Under the pieces are notes generated by a model. It made no database searches. It was not told the origin of the DNA and worked only from the letters and a program-made list of their open reading frames with translations. From positions 62,001-126,000 of the forward strand of contig NZ_AUFB01000001.1 in NCBI RefSeq assembly GCF_000426285.1: a stretch of DNA of 64,000 nt. Reading direction: 5' to 3'. The DNA is from Rhizobium leucaenae USDA 9039 (GTDB taxonomy: Bacteria; Pseudomonadota; Alphaproteobacteria; Rhizobiales; Rhizobiaceae). Positions 45,074 to 53,826 of the stretch are shown piece after piece (the first letter of the stretch is position 1; each line of letters opens with the position of its first letter). The position numbers and the translations under genes were made by a program.

Positions 45074-46348
45074 ATGATTGAAATTCAGTCTCCTGGTAAG
45101 TCCGTTGGCGCGGCCGCACCTCTTCGTTGCGCAGCTCTTGTTGCGCTCAGCCTGTGCATGCCGCTGGGTAGTGCCTATGCCGATAATCTTCCTGGATACC
45201 ACTTGGGAGTCATGGACAAGCTGCACATTCGCGTTGCCGAATGGCAGACTGCGGAGGGCTCCGTCCGCGACTGGGCGACTATCTCTGGCGATTACACTGT
45301 CGGTCCTTCCGGGGCAGTTTCCATTCCCTTCATCGGTGATATGCCGGCAAGCGGCAAGACGACGGACGAAATTGCCGAAGCGATCGGCATCGGGCTGCAG
45401 AAACAATTCGGCCTGCGCGACCGACCCTCGGCTTCCGTGGAGCTTTCGCAATTTCGGCCCATCTATCTCACCGGCGAGGTTCAGAACCCCGGACAATTCC
45501 CTTTTGTGCCCAACCTCACCGTTCTCAAGGCAGTCAGCCTCGGCGGCGGCCTGCGGCGTGCCGATGCCGGCCAGCGCTTTGCCCGTGACTACATCAATGC
45601 CAAGGGCGATGCCGTCGTTCTGATGGCAGAGCGCGGGCGTCTGCTGATGCGCAAGGCGCGTCTGCTGGCAGAACTCGCAAGTAAAGATCAGATCGATGTT
45701 CCACCGGAGCTGCAGAAATTGCCGCAATCGGCCGACCTGCTGGCAAGCGAAGAGGCTCTGATGAAAACGCGGAGCCAGCGCTTGAAAACGCAGTTACAAG
45801 CCCTGGCGGATCTGAAAGTATTGCTTCAAAGCGAGGTGGAGGCGCTGGCGAAGAAGACCGACACGCTAAGCCACCAGCTTGATCTTGCCAAGGCGGACCG
45901 CGACAAGGTCGAGAGTCTGGCCGAAAGAGGGTTGGAACTTGCATCCCGCAGGATCTCGGCCGAGCAGCGCGCCTCCGACGTGGAGACCAATCTGCTGGAT
46001 ACCGACACGGCATCGCTGAACGCCAAGCAGAGCATCAGCAAAGCCGACCAGGATGAAAATACGCTGCGCAACGATTGGCAGAACTCTCTCGCGCAGGACT
46101 TGCAGGACACCGATACCCAGTTGGAAACCCTGCAGCTCAAGCTTTCCACCAGCCAGGCCCTGATGCAGGAAGCGGTCGCGCAATCGGCCGATGCCAGCAA
46201 CCTTGATCCTAGCGGGCAGAGCGTCAACATCGCCTACACCATCGTCCGCGATGACAACGGTCAGACGAAGGAAATTCCGGCTCAAGAGAACACCCAGGTC
46301 CTGCCGGGCGACCTCATCAAGGTCAGCAGCGCGCTTGCCATGCGTTAA
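45074..46348 (+). CDS. exoF: Polysaccharide export/assembly protein, ExoF
   Basis: 424 residues: signal peptide (LVALSLCMPLGSAYA), a Poly_export domain (YHLGVMDKLHIRVAEWQ near residue 41, followed by SLBB-like VYLTGEV region near 137), a long helical coiled coil (about 200-370) and a short C-terminal beta part. Periplasmic protein needed with ExoY for the first step and for export. It follows exoY by 82 bp. Confidence 0.93.
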   Translation: MIEIQSPGKSVGAAAPLRCAALVALSLCMPLGSAYADNLPGYHLGVMDKLHIRVAEWQTAEGSVRDWATISGDYTVGPSGAVSIPFIGDMPASGKTTDEIAEAIGIGLQKQFGLRDRPSASVELSQFRPIYLTGEVQNPGQFPFVPNLTVLKAVSLGGGLRRADAGQRFARDYINAKGDAVVLMAERGRLLMRKARLLAELASKDQIDVPPELQKLPQSADLLASEEALMKTRSQRLKTQLQALADLKVLLQSEVEALAKKTDTLSHQLDLAKADRDKVESLAERGLELASRRISAEQRASDVETNLLDTDTASLNAKQSISKADQDENTLRNDWQNSLAQDLQDTDTQLETLQLKLSTSQALMQEAVAQSADASNLDPSGQSVNIAYTIVRDDNGQTKEIPAQENTQVLPGDLIKVSSALAMR

Positions 46349-46357
46349 GGAGGGTCG

Positions 46358-47650
46358 ATGCAGTTCGCGAAATCGACCTTCATTCGTCCAGGGAGCAACG
46401 CCACCTACGGGACGGTGGCCGTTGCGCTCTCGTTTTTCGTCTTCGCTTATTCCTCCCTCTTCGGGCAGGTCTCTATCCTTGCCTATTATGGCCTCTGGTT
46501 TCCGCTGGTGCTGATCGGCTATCGCAGCACGCTTGGGAACTACCAAAAGCAGCTCTGGCTTTTCGCCTTCGGAGTCTTTGCCTGCCTCTCAATCTTCTGG
46601 TCGGCCGCGCCGTCGGTTACGGCGCGCGCGGCGATCCAGTACATGACGCATATCATCTGCGCGTTGATCGCCATGCGCACGATCGACATTCGCACGCTCA
46701 CGCGTGGCGCAATTGCCGGTACGGGGATCGTGCTGCTCTATTCGATCCTATTCGGCTATTACGCCTATGACCCGCTCGACAGCACCTATAGTTTCGTCGG
46801 CGCCTTCGATTCAAAGAACCAGCTCGGCTTCTACGCCTCGCTCGGCATATATTTCGCCTTTGCCGCCGTCTTCATCCTCGGCGAACGCCGCATCTGGATG
46901 GTGGGTGGTGGCATTGCCGGTCTGCTATCCGCCTACTGCCTGCTCGCCTCGCAATCGGCGACGTCGGTTTTGACCACAGGGTTGATCGTCGCGCTCGCCA
47001 TCGGCATGCGGGGTATCCTGTTCCTGTCGCCTCGGCAGCGGAAGAGGCTGTTTGTTGTCTTGGCCATAACCGGTCTGGCGGTCATTGTCGCCGGCGTCAA
47101 TTTCGGCGGCGTCGATCTTGTGCTCGGAGCCTTCGGCAAGGACTCGACACTGACAGGCCGCACCTATCTATGGCAACAGGGCATCGAAGCCGCCGCGCAG
47201 CATCCTCTCTTCGGCGTCGGCTATCAGGGCTATTGGGTACAGGGTTTTTCGGAGCCGGAGCGCTTGTGGGACGAATTTTATATCGCCTCGCGCACCGGTT
47301 TCCATTTCCACAACACTTTCATCGAAACAACCGTGGAGACCGGCCTGATCGGCGTCTCGCTGCTCGTCGCGATCCTGCTCACCGGCTTGGTCGGCCATCT
47401 CAAGCGGTTTTTGACCGACATTAGAAATGATGAATCCTATGTGCTGGTCGGCATTGCGACGCTGCTTCTCACCCGCGCCTTCGTCGAGATTGACATTCTC
47501 AATCCCTATCAGATCGGCTCTTTCCTGTTTTATTACACGGCCGGCAAGCTGACGATGAAAACGCGAGCGCCAAAGCCCGTTCCGCTTGCTCCCGAAGATC
47601 GAATGGAGTTTGTGCCATCGATGAACTGGGAGTCGCGGATCAGCAGATGA
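46358..47650 (+). CDS. exoQ: Succinoglycan polymerase, ExoQ
   Basis: 430 residues, ten or more hydrophobic helices, with the O-antigen ligase/Wzy-type periplasmic loop containing DSTLTGRTYLWQQGIEAA (about residues 260-277) and FHNTFIETTVETG near 320. It joins the octasaccharide units into high-molecular-weight polymer. Its stop overlaps the exoZ start by 4 bp. Confidence 0.94.
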   Translation: MQFAKSTFIRPGSNATYGTVAVALSFFVFAYSSLFGQVSILAYYGLWFPLVLIGYRSTLGNYQKQLWLFAFGVFACLSIFWSAAPSVTARAAIQYMTHIICALIAMRTIDIRTLTRGAIAGTGIVLLYSILFGYYAYDPLDSTYSFVGAFDSKNQLGFYASLGIYFAFAAVFILGERRIWMVGGGIAGLLSAYCLLASQSATSVLTTGLIVALAIGMRGILFLSPRQRKRLFVVLAITGLAVIVAGVNFGGVDLVLGAFGKDSTLTGRTYLWQQGIEAAAQHPLFGVGYQGYWVQGFSEPERLWDEFYIASRTGFHFHNTFIETTVETGLIGVSLLVAILLTGLVGHLKRFLTDIRNDESYVLVGIATLLLTRAFVEIDILNPYQIGSFLFYYTAGKLTMKTRAPKPVPLAPEDRMEFVPSMNWESRISR

Positions 47651-48648
47651 AGACTCTTTATGGCATTCAATATCTGCGCGGTTTTGCCGCTCTCGCAGTA
47701 GTCCTGTTCCACGCCGCAGAGCGCGCCGGCAGCCATTTCCGCATCGGAGCGGCCGGCGTCGACGTCTTTTTCGTCATTAGCGGTTTCATCATGTGGACCA
47801 TGAGCGAGCGCCGTCCGGTGACGCCGATGCGCTTCTTACTCGATCGCCTGCAGCGCATCGCGCCGTCTTACTGGATCGTCACCAGCATCATGGTTGCGGG
47901 TGCGCTCGCGGGCCTGTTTCCGAGCATGAAGCTGACGGTGGCGCATATTTTCGGCTCGCTGTTTTTCTTTCCCGTGCGCTCGCCGAGCAATGGCGAGATC
48001 TGGCCGGTTCTCGTGCAGGGCTGGACGTTGAATTTCGAAATGTTCTTCTACGTCATCTTCGCAGCGGCCCTGCTGTTGCCACGCCGTCTGCAGCTTGCGA
48101 GCATGGCCGGCATCTTCCTTGCCTTCGTCATCGCCGGCAACATCTTCCATCCGCAATCCTCTCTGCTGCTCACCTATACGCAGCCGATCATCCTCGAGTT
48201 CGTGGCCGGCGCTGTTCTCGGCCGGCTGTGGCTGGCGGGGAGGATACCGGGTGCCGGCCTCGGCCTTGCCCTGGTCGTTGCCGCCTTGTCGGGTTTTGCC
48301 GCCGTCGAGCTTATCGGCCTCGACTTCAACGAAGTGGCCTGCGGACCGCTCGCCGTGACACTGGTGCTTGGCATAGTATCGCTGGAACGAAGCGGAAAGC
48401 TGCCGAATATTCCGCTGCTCACCTATCTCGGCAACAGCTCCTATTCGATCTATCTTTGGCACACGCTGGCGATTTCGGTGGTCATAAAAGCGGTGGCATC
48501 CACGCAGATGCCCTCGGACGTCGCAACATTCCTCAGCGTCATCTCGGGCACTTTGCTGGGTGTCTGCGCTTACGAAGCGGTTGAAAAGCCGCTGCGTAAC
48601 CTGTTGAGGAGCTTGAGCTGGCAAAGGTCACGTCCGTCGCCGGCGTGA
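47647..48648 (+). CDS. exoZ: Succinoglycan O-acetyltransferase, ExoZ
   Basis: 333 residues, acyltransferase-3 family: YGIQYLRGFAALAVVLFHAAER with the catalytic His near residue 18, GVDVFFVISGFIMW near 37 and multiple membrane helices. It acetylates the succinoglycan repeat. It is an intact member of the same superfamily as the truncated exoH. exoB is not found next to it, unlike in S. meliloti. Confidence 0.94.
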   Translation: MKTLYGIQYLRGFAALAVVLFHAAERAGSHFRIGAAGVDVFFVISGFIMWTMSERRPVTPMRFLLDRLQRIAPSYWIVTSIMVAGALAGLFPSMKLTVAHIFGSLFFFPVRSPSNGEIWPVLVQGWTLNFEMFFYVIFAAALLLPRRLQLASMAGIFLAFVIAGNIFHPQSSLLLTYTQPIILEFVAGAVLGRLWLAGRIPGAGLGLALVVAALSGFAAVELIGLDFNEVACGPLAVTLVLGIVSLERSGKLPNIPLLTYLGNSSYSIYLWHTLAISVVIKAVASTQMPSDVATFLSVISGTLLGVCAYEAVEKPLRNLLRSLSWQRSRPSPA

Positions 48649-48675
48649 CCGCCTGCATCGGCGCGGCTTATTCGT

Positions 48676-48852
48676 TTATTGGCTGCACGAACAACGGGTC
48701 TCTTCGAGAGCCGCCTGCAATCTTCGCCGTGCCTCAGCTTTTACATCTGCCATAGATTTGTGCGCGCTCGGGCCACTGGCCAATCCTTCATTGACGAGGT
48801 CCTGCAGTTCTTCTGTTGTGTAACCAAAAGCGGATGGCGTGCCTTTAGCATG
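48676..48852 (-). pseudogene. Possible antitoxin-like C-terminal fragment
   Basis: An open stretch of 58 codons without a start codon reads GTPSAFGYTTEELQDLVNEG, then LASGPSAHKSMADVKAEARR and LQAALEETR. The pattern LxxLVxEGLxSGP...IKAEARRR resembles the end of ParD-type antitoxins. Its 5' end overlaps the terminator of the upstream permease gene. Likely a decayed remnant, possibly chance; low confidence. Confidence 0.3.
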
Positions 48853-48860
48853 CCATCCGC
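48826..48860 (-). terminator. Rho-independent terminator of the ribose-type ABC operon
   Basis: Read on the minus strand, a 13-bp stem (GCGGATGGCATGC with GCACGCCATCCGC, one G-T pair, 5-base loop) is followed by TTTTGG. It lies 20 bp behind the permease stop at 48881. Confidence 0.75.
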
Positions 48861-48880
48861 GAGATCGTCGTCGAATACCT

Positions 48881-49852
48881 TTAGAGGCGCCGGCGGCGCA
48901 ATTGATCGAAATAGACGATCACGATGATCAATACGCCGGTGATGATGCGCTGCCAGAAGGAATTCAGGTTCAGCAGGTTGGCGCCGTTGTTGATGGTGGC
49001 GAGGATGAAGGCGCCGATGAGCGGGCCGTAGACGGAGCCTACCGCCCCGAAGAGGCTGGTGCCGCCGATGACCGAGGAGGCGATCGCCTGCAATTCCCAG
49101 CCGTCCGCCTGCGTTGCGTTGCCGATGGCGATGCGCGCGGCGAGCAGGATACCGACGAAGGCGGCGCACGTGCCCGACAGAATATAGGCGAGATAGATCA
49201 TCCAGGTAACGTTGACGCCGGAGAGACGCGCAGCTTCACGGTTCGAACCGACGGCGAAGAGATAGCGGCCCCAGCGGCTGAGATGCAGGAAAATGAAAGC
49301 CGGTATCGCCACCAGGATGACCATCCAAAAGAGGCTCGGAATCCCCAAGAAATCAGCGACGGCGAAGTTGGTGAAATCGTCGTTGACTATGTTGATCGTC
49401 GAGCCGTTGGTAATAAGCAGGCCGATGCCGCGCAAGGATGTCAGCGTCGCCAGCGTGATGATGAACGGGGGCAAACCCATGCGCACGATGCCGAAGCCAT
49501 GGAATGCGCCGATCAGCACGCCGAAGGCCAAGGTAATCAGAATAGCGGCCCAAATTGGAAATCCGGCTTGCAACAGCCAGGCAATGATAACGGTGCAGAA
49601 GCCGACGATGGCGCCGACGGACAGATCGATGCCCGCCGTGATGATGACGAAGGTCTGACCGAGAGCCAGGATCGCCGTCATCGAGCCCTGTCGCATCAGG
49701 TTGGTGATGTTGAGCGGGGTCCAGAATTTGTCGGTCCAAAAGCCCAGGACGATCCAAAGAGCAAGTAGAAGAAGGATCAGCGTCAAGCTGAAGAGGATGT
49801 TCATCTTGCGCCGCGGTGCAACGGTTGGGCCTTCTGTGGTGTTTACGGCCAT
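48881..49852 (-). CDS. Sugar ABC transporter permease (RbsC family)
   Basis: 323 residues from the ATG at 49852 (GAGGGAG upstream); the frame is open to 50137 but that part overlaps the ATPase gene. Around nine helices, with ITAGIDLSVGAIVG near residue 78, contact loop VGSNREAARLSGVN near 220 and IGGTSLFGAVGS near 270. The C-terminus is basic (DQLRRRRL). Last gene of the RbsBAC-like operon. Confidence 0.93.
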   Translation of the reverse strand: MAVNTTEGPTVAPRRKMNILFSLTLILLLLALWIVLGFWTDKFWTPLNITNLMRQGSMTAILALGQTFVIITAGIDLSVGAIVGFCTVIIAWLLQAGFPIWAAILITLAFGVLIGAFHGFGIVRMGLPPFIITLATLTSLRGIGLLITNGSTINIVNDDFTNFAVADFLGIPSLFWMVILVAIPAFIFLHLSRWGRYLFAVGSNREAARLSGVNVTWMIYLAYILSGTCAAFVGILLAARIAIGNATQADGWELQAIASSVIGGTSLFGAVGSVYGPLIGAFILATINNGANLLNLNSFWQRIITGVLIIVIVYFDQLRRRRL

Positions 49853-49886
49853 TGTTGTTCTCCCTCTTTCTTCTCTTATGTGTCGT

Positions 49887-51437
49887 TCAGACGCCGATCG
49901 CCTCGCCGAGGACTTCCTCATGCGTGGCAGCGTGAAAATCATGGCTGGCGACGAGCTGGCCGCGGCGGAAAACATGGAGCCGGTCGGCGAGCTCGTAGAC
50001 TTCAGGCAGATAGGACGAGATGACGATGATGCCCGCGCCGCCCCGCAAGAGCTTGGCGAACAACCGGTAGATCTCCGCCTTGGTACCGACGTCGACGCCG
50101 ACGGTCGGCTCATCGAAGATAAAAAGCTTGGCGCCATGGCTCAGCCATTTGCCAATGACGACCTTCTGCTGATTGCCGCCGGACATGGCCGAAACGAGAA
50201 CCCGCCGGCTCGGCGTCTTGATGCTGAGATCGCGAATCTGCTTATCGGCATTGGCCGCTTCGCCGCTATTGTTGATGATCGGCCCCTGGCTCAGCCGCTT
50301 GAACACCGGCAGGTTGATGTTGAGGCCGATGGGCAGATTGAGGCAGAGCCCCTGGTCGCGGCGACTTTCCGGCGCCAGCGCAATGCCGAGTGCCATGGCG
50401 TCCCGCTCGCTGCGGATATTGACCTTCCGGCCCTGCCAGTAAATCTCGCCTGCCGATAGCGGCTGACGGCCATAAAGCCCGAGCGCGAATTCGCTGCGGC
50501 CGGCGCCGATCAATCCGTAGAGGCCGACGATTTCGCCGGCTCGCACGCTCAGCGAGACATTTTCGAAGCCGGGACCGGAGAGGCCACGGGCTTCCAAGAT
50601 GGTCTCCCCAATCGGGATTTCTTCCTTGTGATAAATCTGCTCGATCGAGCGGTTGATCATCAGCTTGATCAACTCGTCCTCATTGGTTTCACCGATCGTG
50701 CGCGTGCCGACATGGGTTCCGTCGCGCAGGACCGAGACGCGGTCCGCCAGTTCGAAGACCTCTTCCATGCGATGGCTGATATAGACGATGGTAACGCCCT
50801 CGCTCTGCAAGCGGCGGATCAGCTTGAAGAGCTGGGCCGATTCCTTACGGGTAAGGTAGGCCGTCGGCTCATCGAAGATCAGGAATTGCGTGCCCCGCAT
50901 CGCAGCGCGGGCGGTGGCGACGAGCTGTTGCTGGCCGATGGTGAGCGAACTCAGCAGCGCGGCTGCGGGAAGGCCGAAGCCGAGATCGTCAAGCACGGTC
51001 TGCGCCAGCTTCTCCATCTGCTTCTTGCGCATCAACCCCAGGCGATTGACCTCGTCGCCGAGAAAAAGATTGGCTGCAACACTCAGATGCGGGCAGAGCA
51101 CGACCTCCTGATGCACGGCATTGATGCCGCGGGCGATCGCTTCATTGGGATTGGAAAGCCCGACCGGATGACCGCACCAGAATATTTCGCCCGCCGTCCT
51201 GGTGATGACGCCGGTCAGGAGCTTGATAAGGGTCGACTTGCCGGCGCCGTTTTCGCCGACAATGGCGTGGATTTCTCCCGCCAGGAAGGTGATCGTCGCG
51301 GGTTTCAGCGCCTCGACATAGCCATAGCGCTTCTGCAGCCCCCTGAGTTCGAGAATAGGCGAACCCGCCGGAACGCGGCTTGCTTCCGTCCGGATATTGT
51401 CATCGTGTCGATGACTGATCTCTTCGAGGTTCGTCAT
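49887..51437 (-). CDS. Sugar ABC transporter ATP-binding protein (RbsA type, two ATPase domains)
   Basis: 516 residues. First cassette: Walker A GENGAGKST near residue 61, LTIGQQQLVATARA and FLIFDEPTAYL. Second: degenerate P-loop GLIGAGRSE, signature MSGGNQQKVVIGKWL, FIFDEPTVGVD. About 25 N-terminal residues precede the first cassette. It lies between binding protein and permease genes; a terminator-like hairpin separates it from the former. Confidence 0.94.
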   Translation of the reverse strand: MTNLEEISHRHDDNIRTEASRVPAGSPILELRGLQKRYGYVEALKPATITFLAGEIHAIVGENGAGKSTLIKLLTGVITRTAGEIFWCGHPVGLSNPNEAIARGINAVHQEVVLCPHLSVAANLFLGDEVNRLGLMRKKQMEKLAQTVLDDLGFGLPAAALLSSLTIGQQQLVATARAAMRGTQFLIFDEPTAYLTRKESAQLFKLIRRLQSEGVTIVYISHRMEEVFELADRVSVLRDGTHVGTRTIGETNEDELIKLMINRSIEQIYHKEEIPIGETILEARGLSGPGFENVSLSVRAGEIVGLYGLIGAGRSEFALGLYGRQPLSAGEIYWQGRKVNIRSERDAMALGIALAPESRRDQGLCLNLPIGLNINLPVFKRLSQGPIINNSGEAANADKQIRDLSIKTPSRRVLVSAMSGGNQQKVVIGKWLSHGAKLFIFDEPTVGVDVGTKAEIYRLFAKLLRGGAGIIVISSYLPEVYELADRLHVFRRGQLVASHDFHAATHEEVLGEAIGV

Positions 51438-51513
51438 GGGGTCTCCTCCTTAGGCGAGCATGCGGCGCTCCGTTCGTTTCCGCGCAAGCGGCTAAACGAA
51501 GCCGGAATGAAAA

Positions 51514-51541
51514 CAGGCCGCGCCCGGTCTCCCAGGCGCGG
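51514..51541 (-). terminator. Terminator/attenuator hairpin between binding protein and ATPase genes
   Basis: On the minus strand a perfect 9-bp GC stem (GGCCGCGCC, 10-base loop, GGCGCGGCC) is followed by TGTTTTC, 10 bp behind the binding-protein stop. It probably ends most transcripts and lets a fraction read into the ATPase and permease genes. Confidence 0.7.
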
Positions 51542-51551
51542 CCTCAATGCA

Positions 51552-52541
51552 TTACTTGACCTTCGGATTGATCAAGGCGTCGATCTTCGGATCGCTCATA
51601 TTCGCCTTGGTGACGAGATTGGCGCCGGTATCGACGTTGGCCGGGACCTTCTCCTTCTTGGAGGCGGCGAGCGCGGTCTTGATGCCGTCATAACCCATGC
51701 GATAGGGATCCTGCACCACGAGGCCGGCAAGAACGCCGGACTTCAGGAAGCCGACGGTCTTGTCGTCATTGTCGAAGCCGATGACCTTGATCTTGTCGCC
51801 GAGCTTGTTTTCGGCAATCGCCTGGCCAACGCCCTGCGCCATGATCAGGTTGGAGGCAAAGACGCCGACAAGCTTCGGATTGGCCGTGATCAGGTCGGTC
51901 ATGATGTTGAGGCCGGTCGTGGCCTGACCATCGGCATATTTGTCAGCAACGACCTTCAGGCCTGGATACTTGCTCTTGACCTCATCCAGGAAGCCCTGAC
52001 GGCGCTGGTCAAGCGAGCCGACGCCCGGCAGACTGGTGATGATGGCGACTTCGCCTTCTTCCTTGCCGGTCATCCCCTTGATCGCAGCGGCAAGACCGTC
52101 GGCGGCGATGCGTCCGCCGGCCGTATTATCTGTCGTCAGGAAGGAGACGAAGGACTTGGAATCGGCAGCCGAGTCGATGCCGACGACCGGCACGGATTTG
52201 GCGGCTTCATCCACGGGCTTGCCGAGCGCCTTGAATTCGGTCGGCGCGATCACGACGGCGGCCGGTTTGCCGGCAACGGCGTTTTCGAGAATGCTGATCT
52301 GGCCGTTGATATCGGATTCCGATTGCGCGCCGAGTTCCGGCACGTTGACGCCAAGATCCTTGCCCGCCTTGCGAGCGCCGGCAAGAACGATCTGCCAGTA
52401 GAAGGATGTCGTGTCCTTGACGATGATCGGAATGGTCACATCGGCAGCAAAGGACTGCACCGGCATGGCGACTGCGATGATGGCCGCGCCGGCAAGACCG
52501 GCAAAAGTGCGGCGGGACAGAAGGGATTTGGCGATTTTCAT
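51552..52541 (-). CDS. Periplasmic sugar-binding protein (RbsB family)
   Basis: 329 residues. N-terminal signal with a twin-arginine-like SRRTFAG and hydrophobic AGAAIIAVAMPVQSFA, cleaved near SFAA. The Peripla_BP_4 fold includes AVVIAPTEFKALGKPV near residue 95, VGIDSAAD near 124 and FASNLIMAQGVGQAI near 227. First gene of the importer; aldose-like ligand suggested by the oxidoreductase and dehydratase genes upstream on the same strand. Confidence 0.93.
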   Translation of the reverse strand: MKIAKSLLSRRTFAGLAGAAIIAVAMPVQSFAADVTIPIIVKDTTSFYWQIVLAGARKAGKDLGVNVPELGAQSESDINGQISILENAVAGKPAAVVIAPTEFKALGKPVDEAAKSVPVVGIDSAADSKSFVSFLTTDNTAGGRIAADGLAAAIKGMTGKEEGEVAIITSLPGVGSLDQRRQGFLDEVKSKYPGLKVVADKYADGQATTGLNIMTDLITANPKLVGVFASNLIMAQGVGQAIAENKLGDKIKVIGFDNDDKTVGFLKSGVLAGLVVQDPYRMGYDGIKTALAASKKEKVPANVDTGANLVTKANMSDPKIDALINPKVK

Positions 52542-52648
52542 TGATTTCTCCTCTCAACGCGCTCTGCTCCTGCACACCGGCCGTTGAACGCTTGCGGCAC
52601 GGTATCGTGAGCACCTGACGGGCTCACGCATCGCGAGATGTTTGTTGC

Positions 52649-52693
52649 GCATGATCTTATCCGAAACGTTTCACTTGCGTTTCGGGATCATGC
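52649..52693. repeat. Rhizobial-type intergenic palindromic element
   Basis: The arms GCATGATC-TTAT-CCGAAACG and CGTTTCGG-GATCATGC fold back over a 9-base loop with a 4-base bulge. Palindromes with GCATGATC/GATCATGC ends are widespread between rhizobial genes (RIME-like elements). It lies between the binding-protein start and the end of the aldo/keto reductase gene. Within it GAAACGTTTC (52663-52672) is also a perfect palindrome of LacI-operator shape. Confidence 0.6.
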
Positions 52694-52773
52694 CGTAACA
52701 TCCACGCCAAAACAGGCTTTCCTCCTCTTCGAAGCCGCCTTTCGCGACAGCCCGATAGCTCCTTATTTTCTGT

Positions 52774-53793
52774 TCAAACCCGGACGGCGTCATCACCCAA
52801 GGGCGGCGCGACCAGGGTCAATCCTTCGAATTCTGCGTAAAGGCTGGCCGGAAGCTCAGGCTCCACGAGCTGCATATTGCGGATGAGACTTTCCGGTTTC
52901 GCCGTGCCGATCAGCACCGAAGCCACGGCCGAATGGCGAAGCGGAAACTGCATAGCCGGTGCGGCGAGCGGCAGGTCGTGGCGGCGGGCGATATCCTCCA
53001 TCGCCTGAACCTTGGCCAGAACATCCGCCGTCGCCGGAAGATAATCGAAATGGGCGCCGGGGACGGGACCGGTCGCGAGAATGCCGGAATTGAAGACGCC
53101 GCCCACCACAAGCGACGTGCCCTTCTTCTCGCAGAGCGGCAGCAACTCGGCCACCGCCGAACGATCCAGCAGGGTATAGCGACCGGCAAGCAGAATGCAG
53201 TCGATGTCTGCCTCACGCATGACGTCGAGGCAGACAGGCACCTCATTGACGCCGAGACCATAGGCCTTGATCGCGCCCGACGATTTCAGCTCCTCCAATG
53301 CCTTCAGGCCGGAGCCCAGGAGCTGGCCGAGATGATGGTCATTCAGCGCCTTGCCGTGGGTGTAGCCGCCGATGTCGTGAACATAGAGGATGTCGATCCG
53401 ATTGAGGCCGAGGCGGGCGTAGCTGAAGTCGACCGACCGCATAATGCCGTCATAGGAATAATCGTAGTCCGCATCGAAGGGCAGGGGATCGACATAGCCG
53501 TAGTTCGGCACCTTGTCGCTCGCCACAGGCCGCATCAGCCGGCCGACCTTGGTCGAAAGGACATAGCTGTCTTCCGGCTGGTCGCGCAGGAAATCGCCGA
53601 CGCGGCGTTCGCCGAGACCGAAGCCATACCAGGGCGCAACATCGAAATAGCGGATGCCGCTATCCCATGCCGCCTGCAGGGTGTTTATGGCCTGGTCGCG
53701 AGGGCAGGCGCGGTAAAGACCGCCGAGCGCTGCGGCCCCGAAACTGAATTCGGTGACCTCCAGGCTTGTCCTGCCGATTCTTCTCCTCTTCAT
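52774..53793 (-). CDS. Aldo/keto reductase (aldose dehydrogenase-like)
   Basis: 339 residues from the ATG at 53793, with GGGAGAGG upstream; a GTG one codon earlier is possible. AKR barrel: RRIGRTSLEVTEFSFGAA at the N-terminus, the catalytic Asp-Tyr pair in RYFDVAPWYGFGLGE near residue 50, Lys in STKVGRL near 81 and His in LYVHDIGGY near 138. The form with AALGGLY and this size is that of D-threo-aldose 1-dehydrogenase/L-fucose dehydrogenase and pyridoxal dehydrogenase. It probably oxidises an imported aldose to its lactone. Confidence 0.87.
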   Translation of the reverse strand: MKRRRIGRTSLEVTEFSFGAAALGGLYRACPRDQAINTLQAAWDSGIRYFDVAPWYGFGLGERRVGDFLRDQPEDSYVLSTKVGRLMRPVASDKVPNYGYVDPLPFDADYDYSYDGIMRSVDFSYARLGLNRIDILYVHDIGGYTHGKALNDHHLGQLLGSGLKALEELKSSGAIKAYGLGVNEVPVCLDVMREADIDCILLAGRYTLLDRSAVAELLPLCEKKGTSLVVGGVFNSGILATGPVPGAHFDYLPATADVLAKVQAMEDIARRHDLPLAAPAMQFPLRHSAVASVLIGTAKPESLIRNMQLVEPELPASLYAEFEGLTLVAPPLGDDAVRV

Positions 53794-53826
53794 CACCTCT
53801 CCCTTGTGATGGCATGCATTATTTAT

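Noticed and set aside
50628..52544. 638-codon open frame on the plus strand
   Set aside because: It lies opposite the RbsA and RbsB genes, which have full family motifs, start sites and signal peptide; long antisense frames are common in GC-rich DNA.
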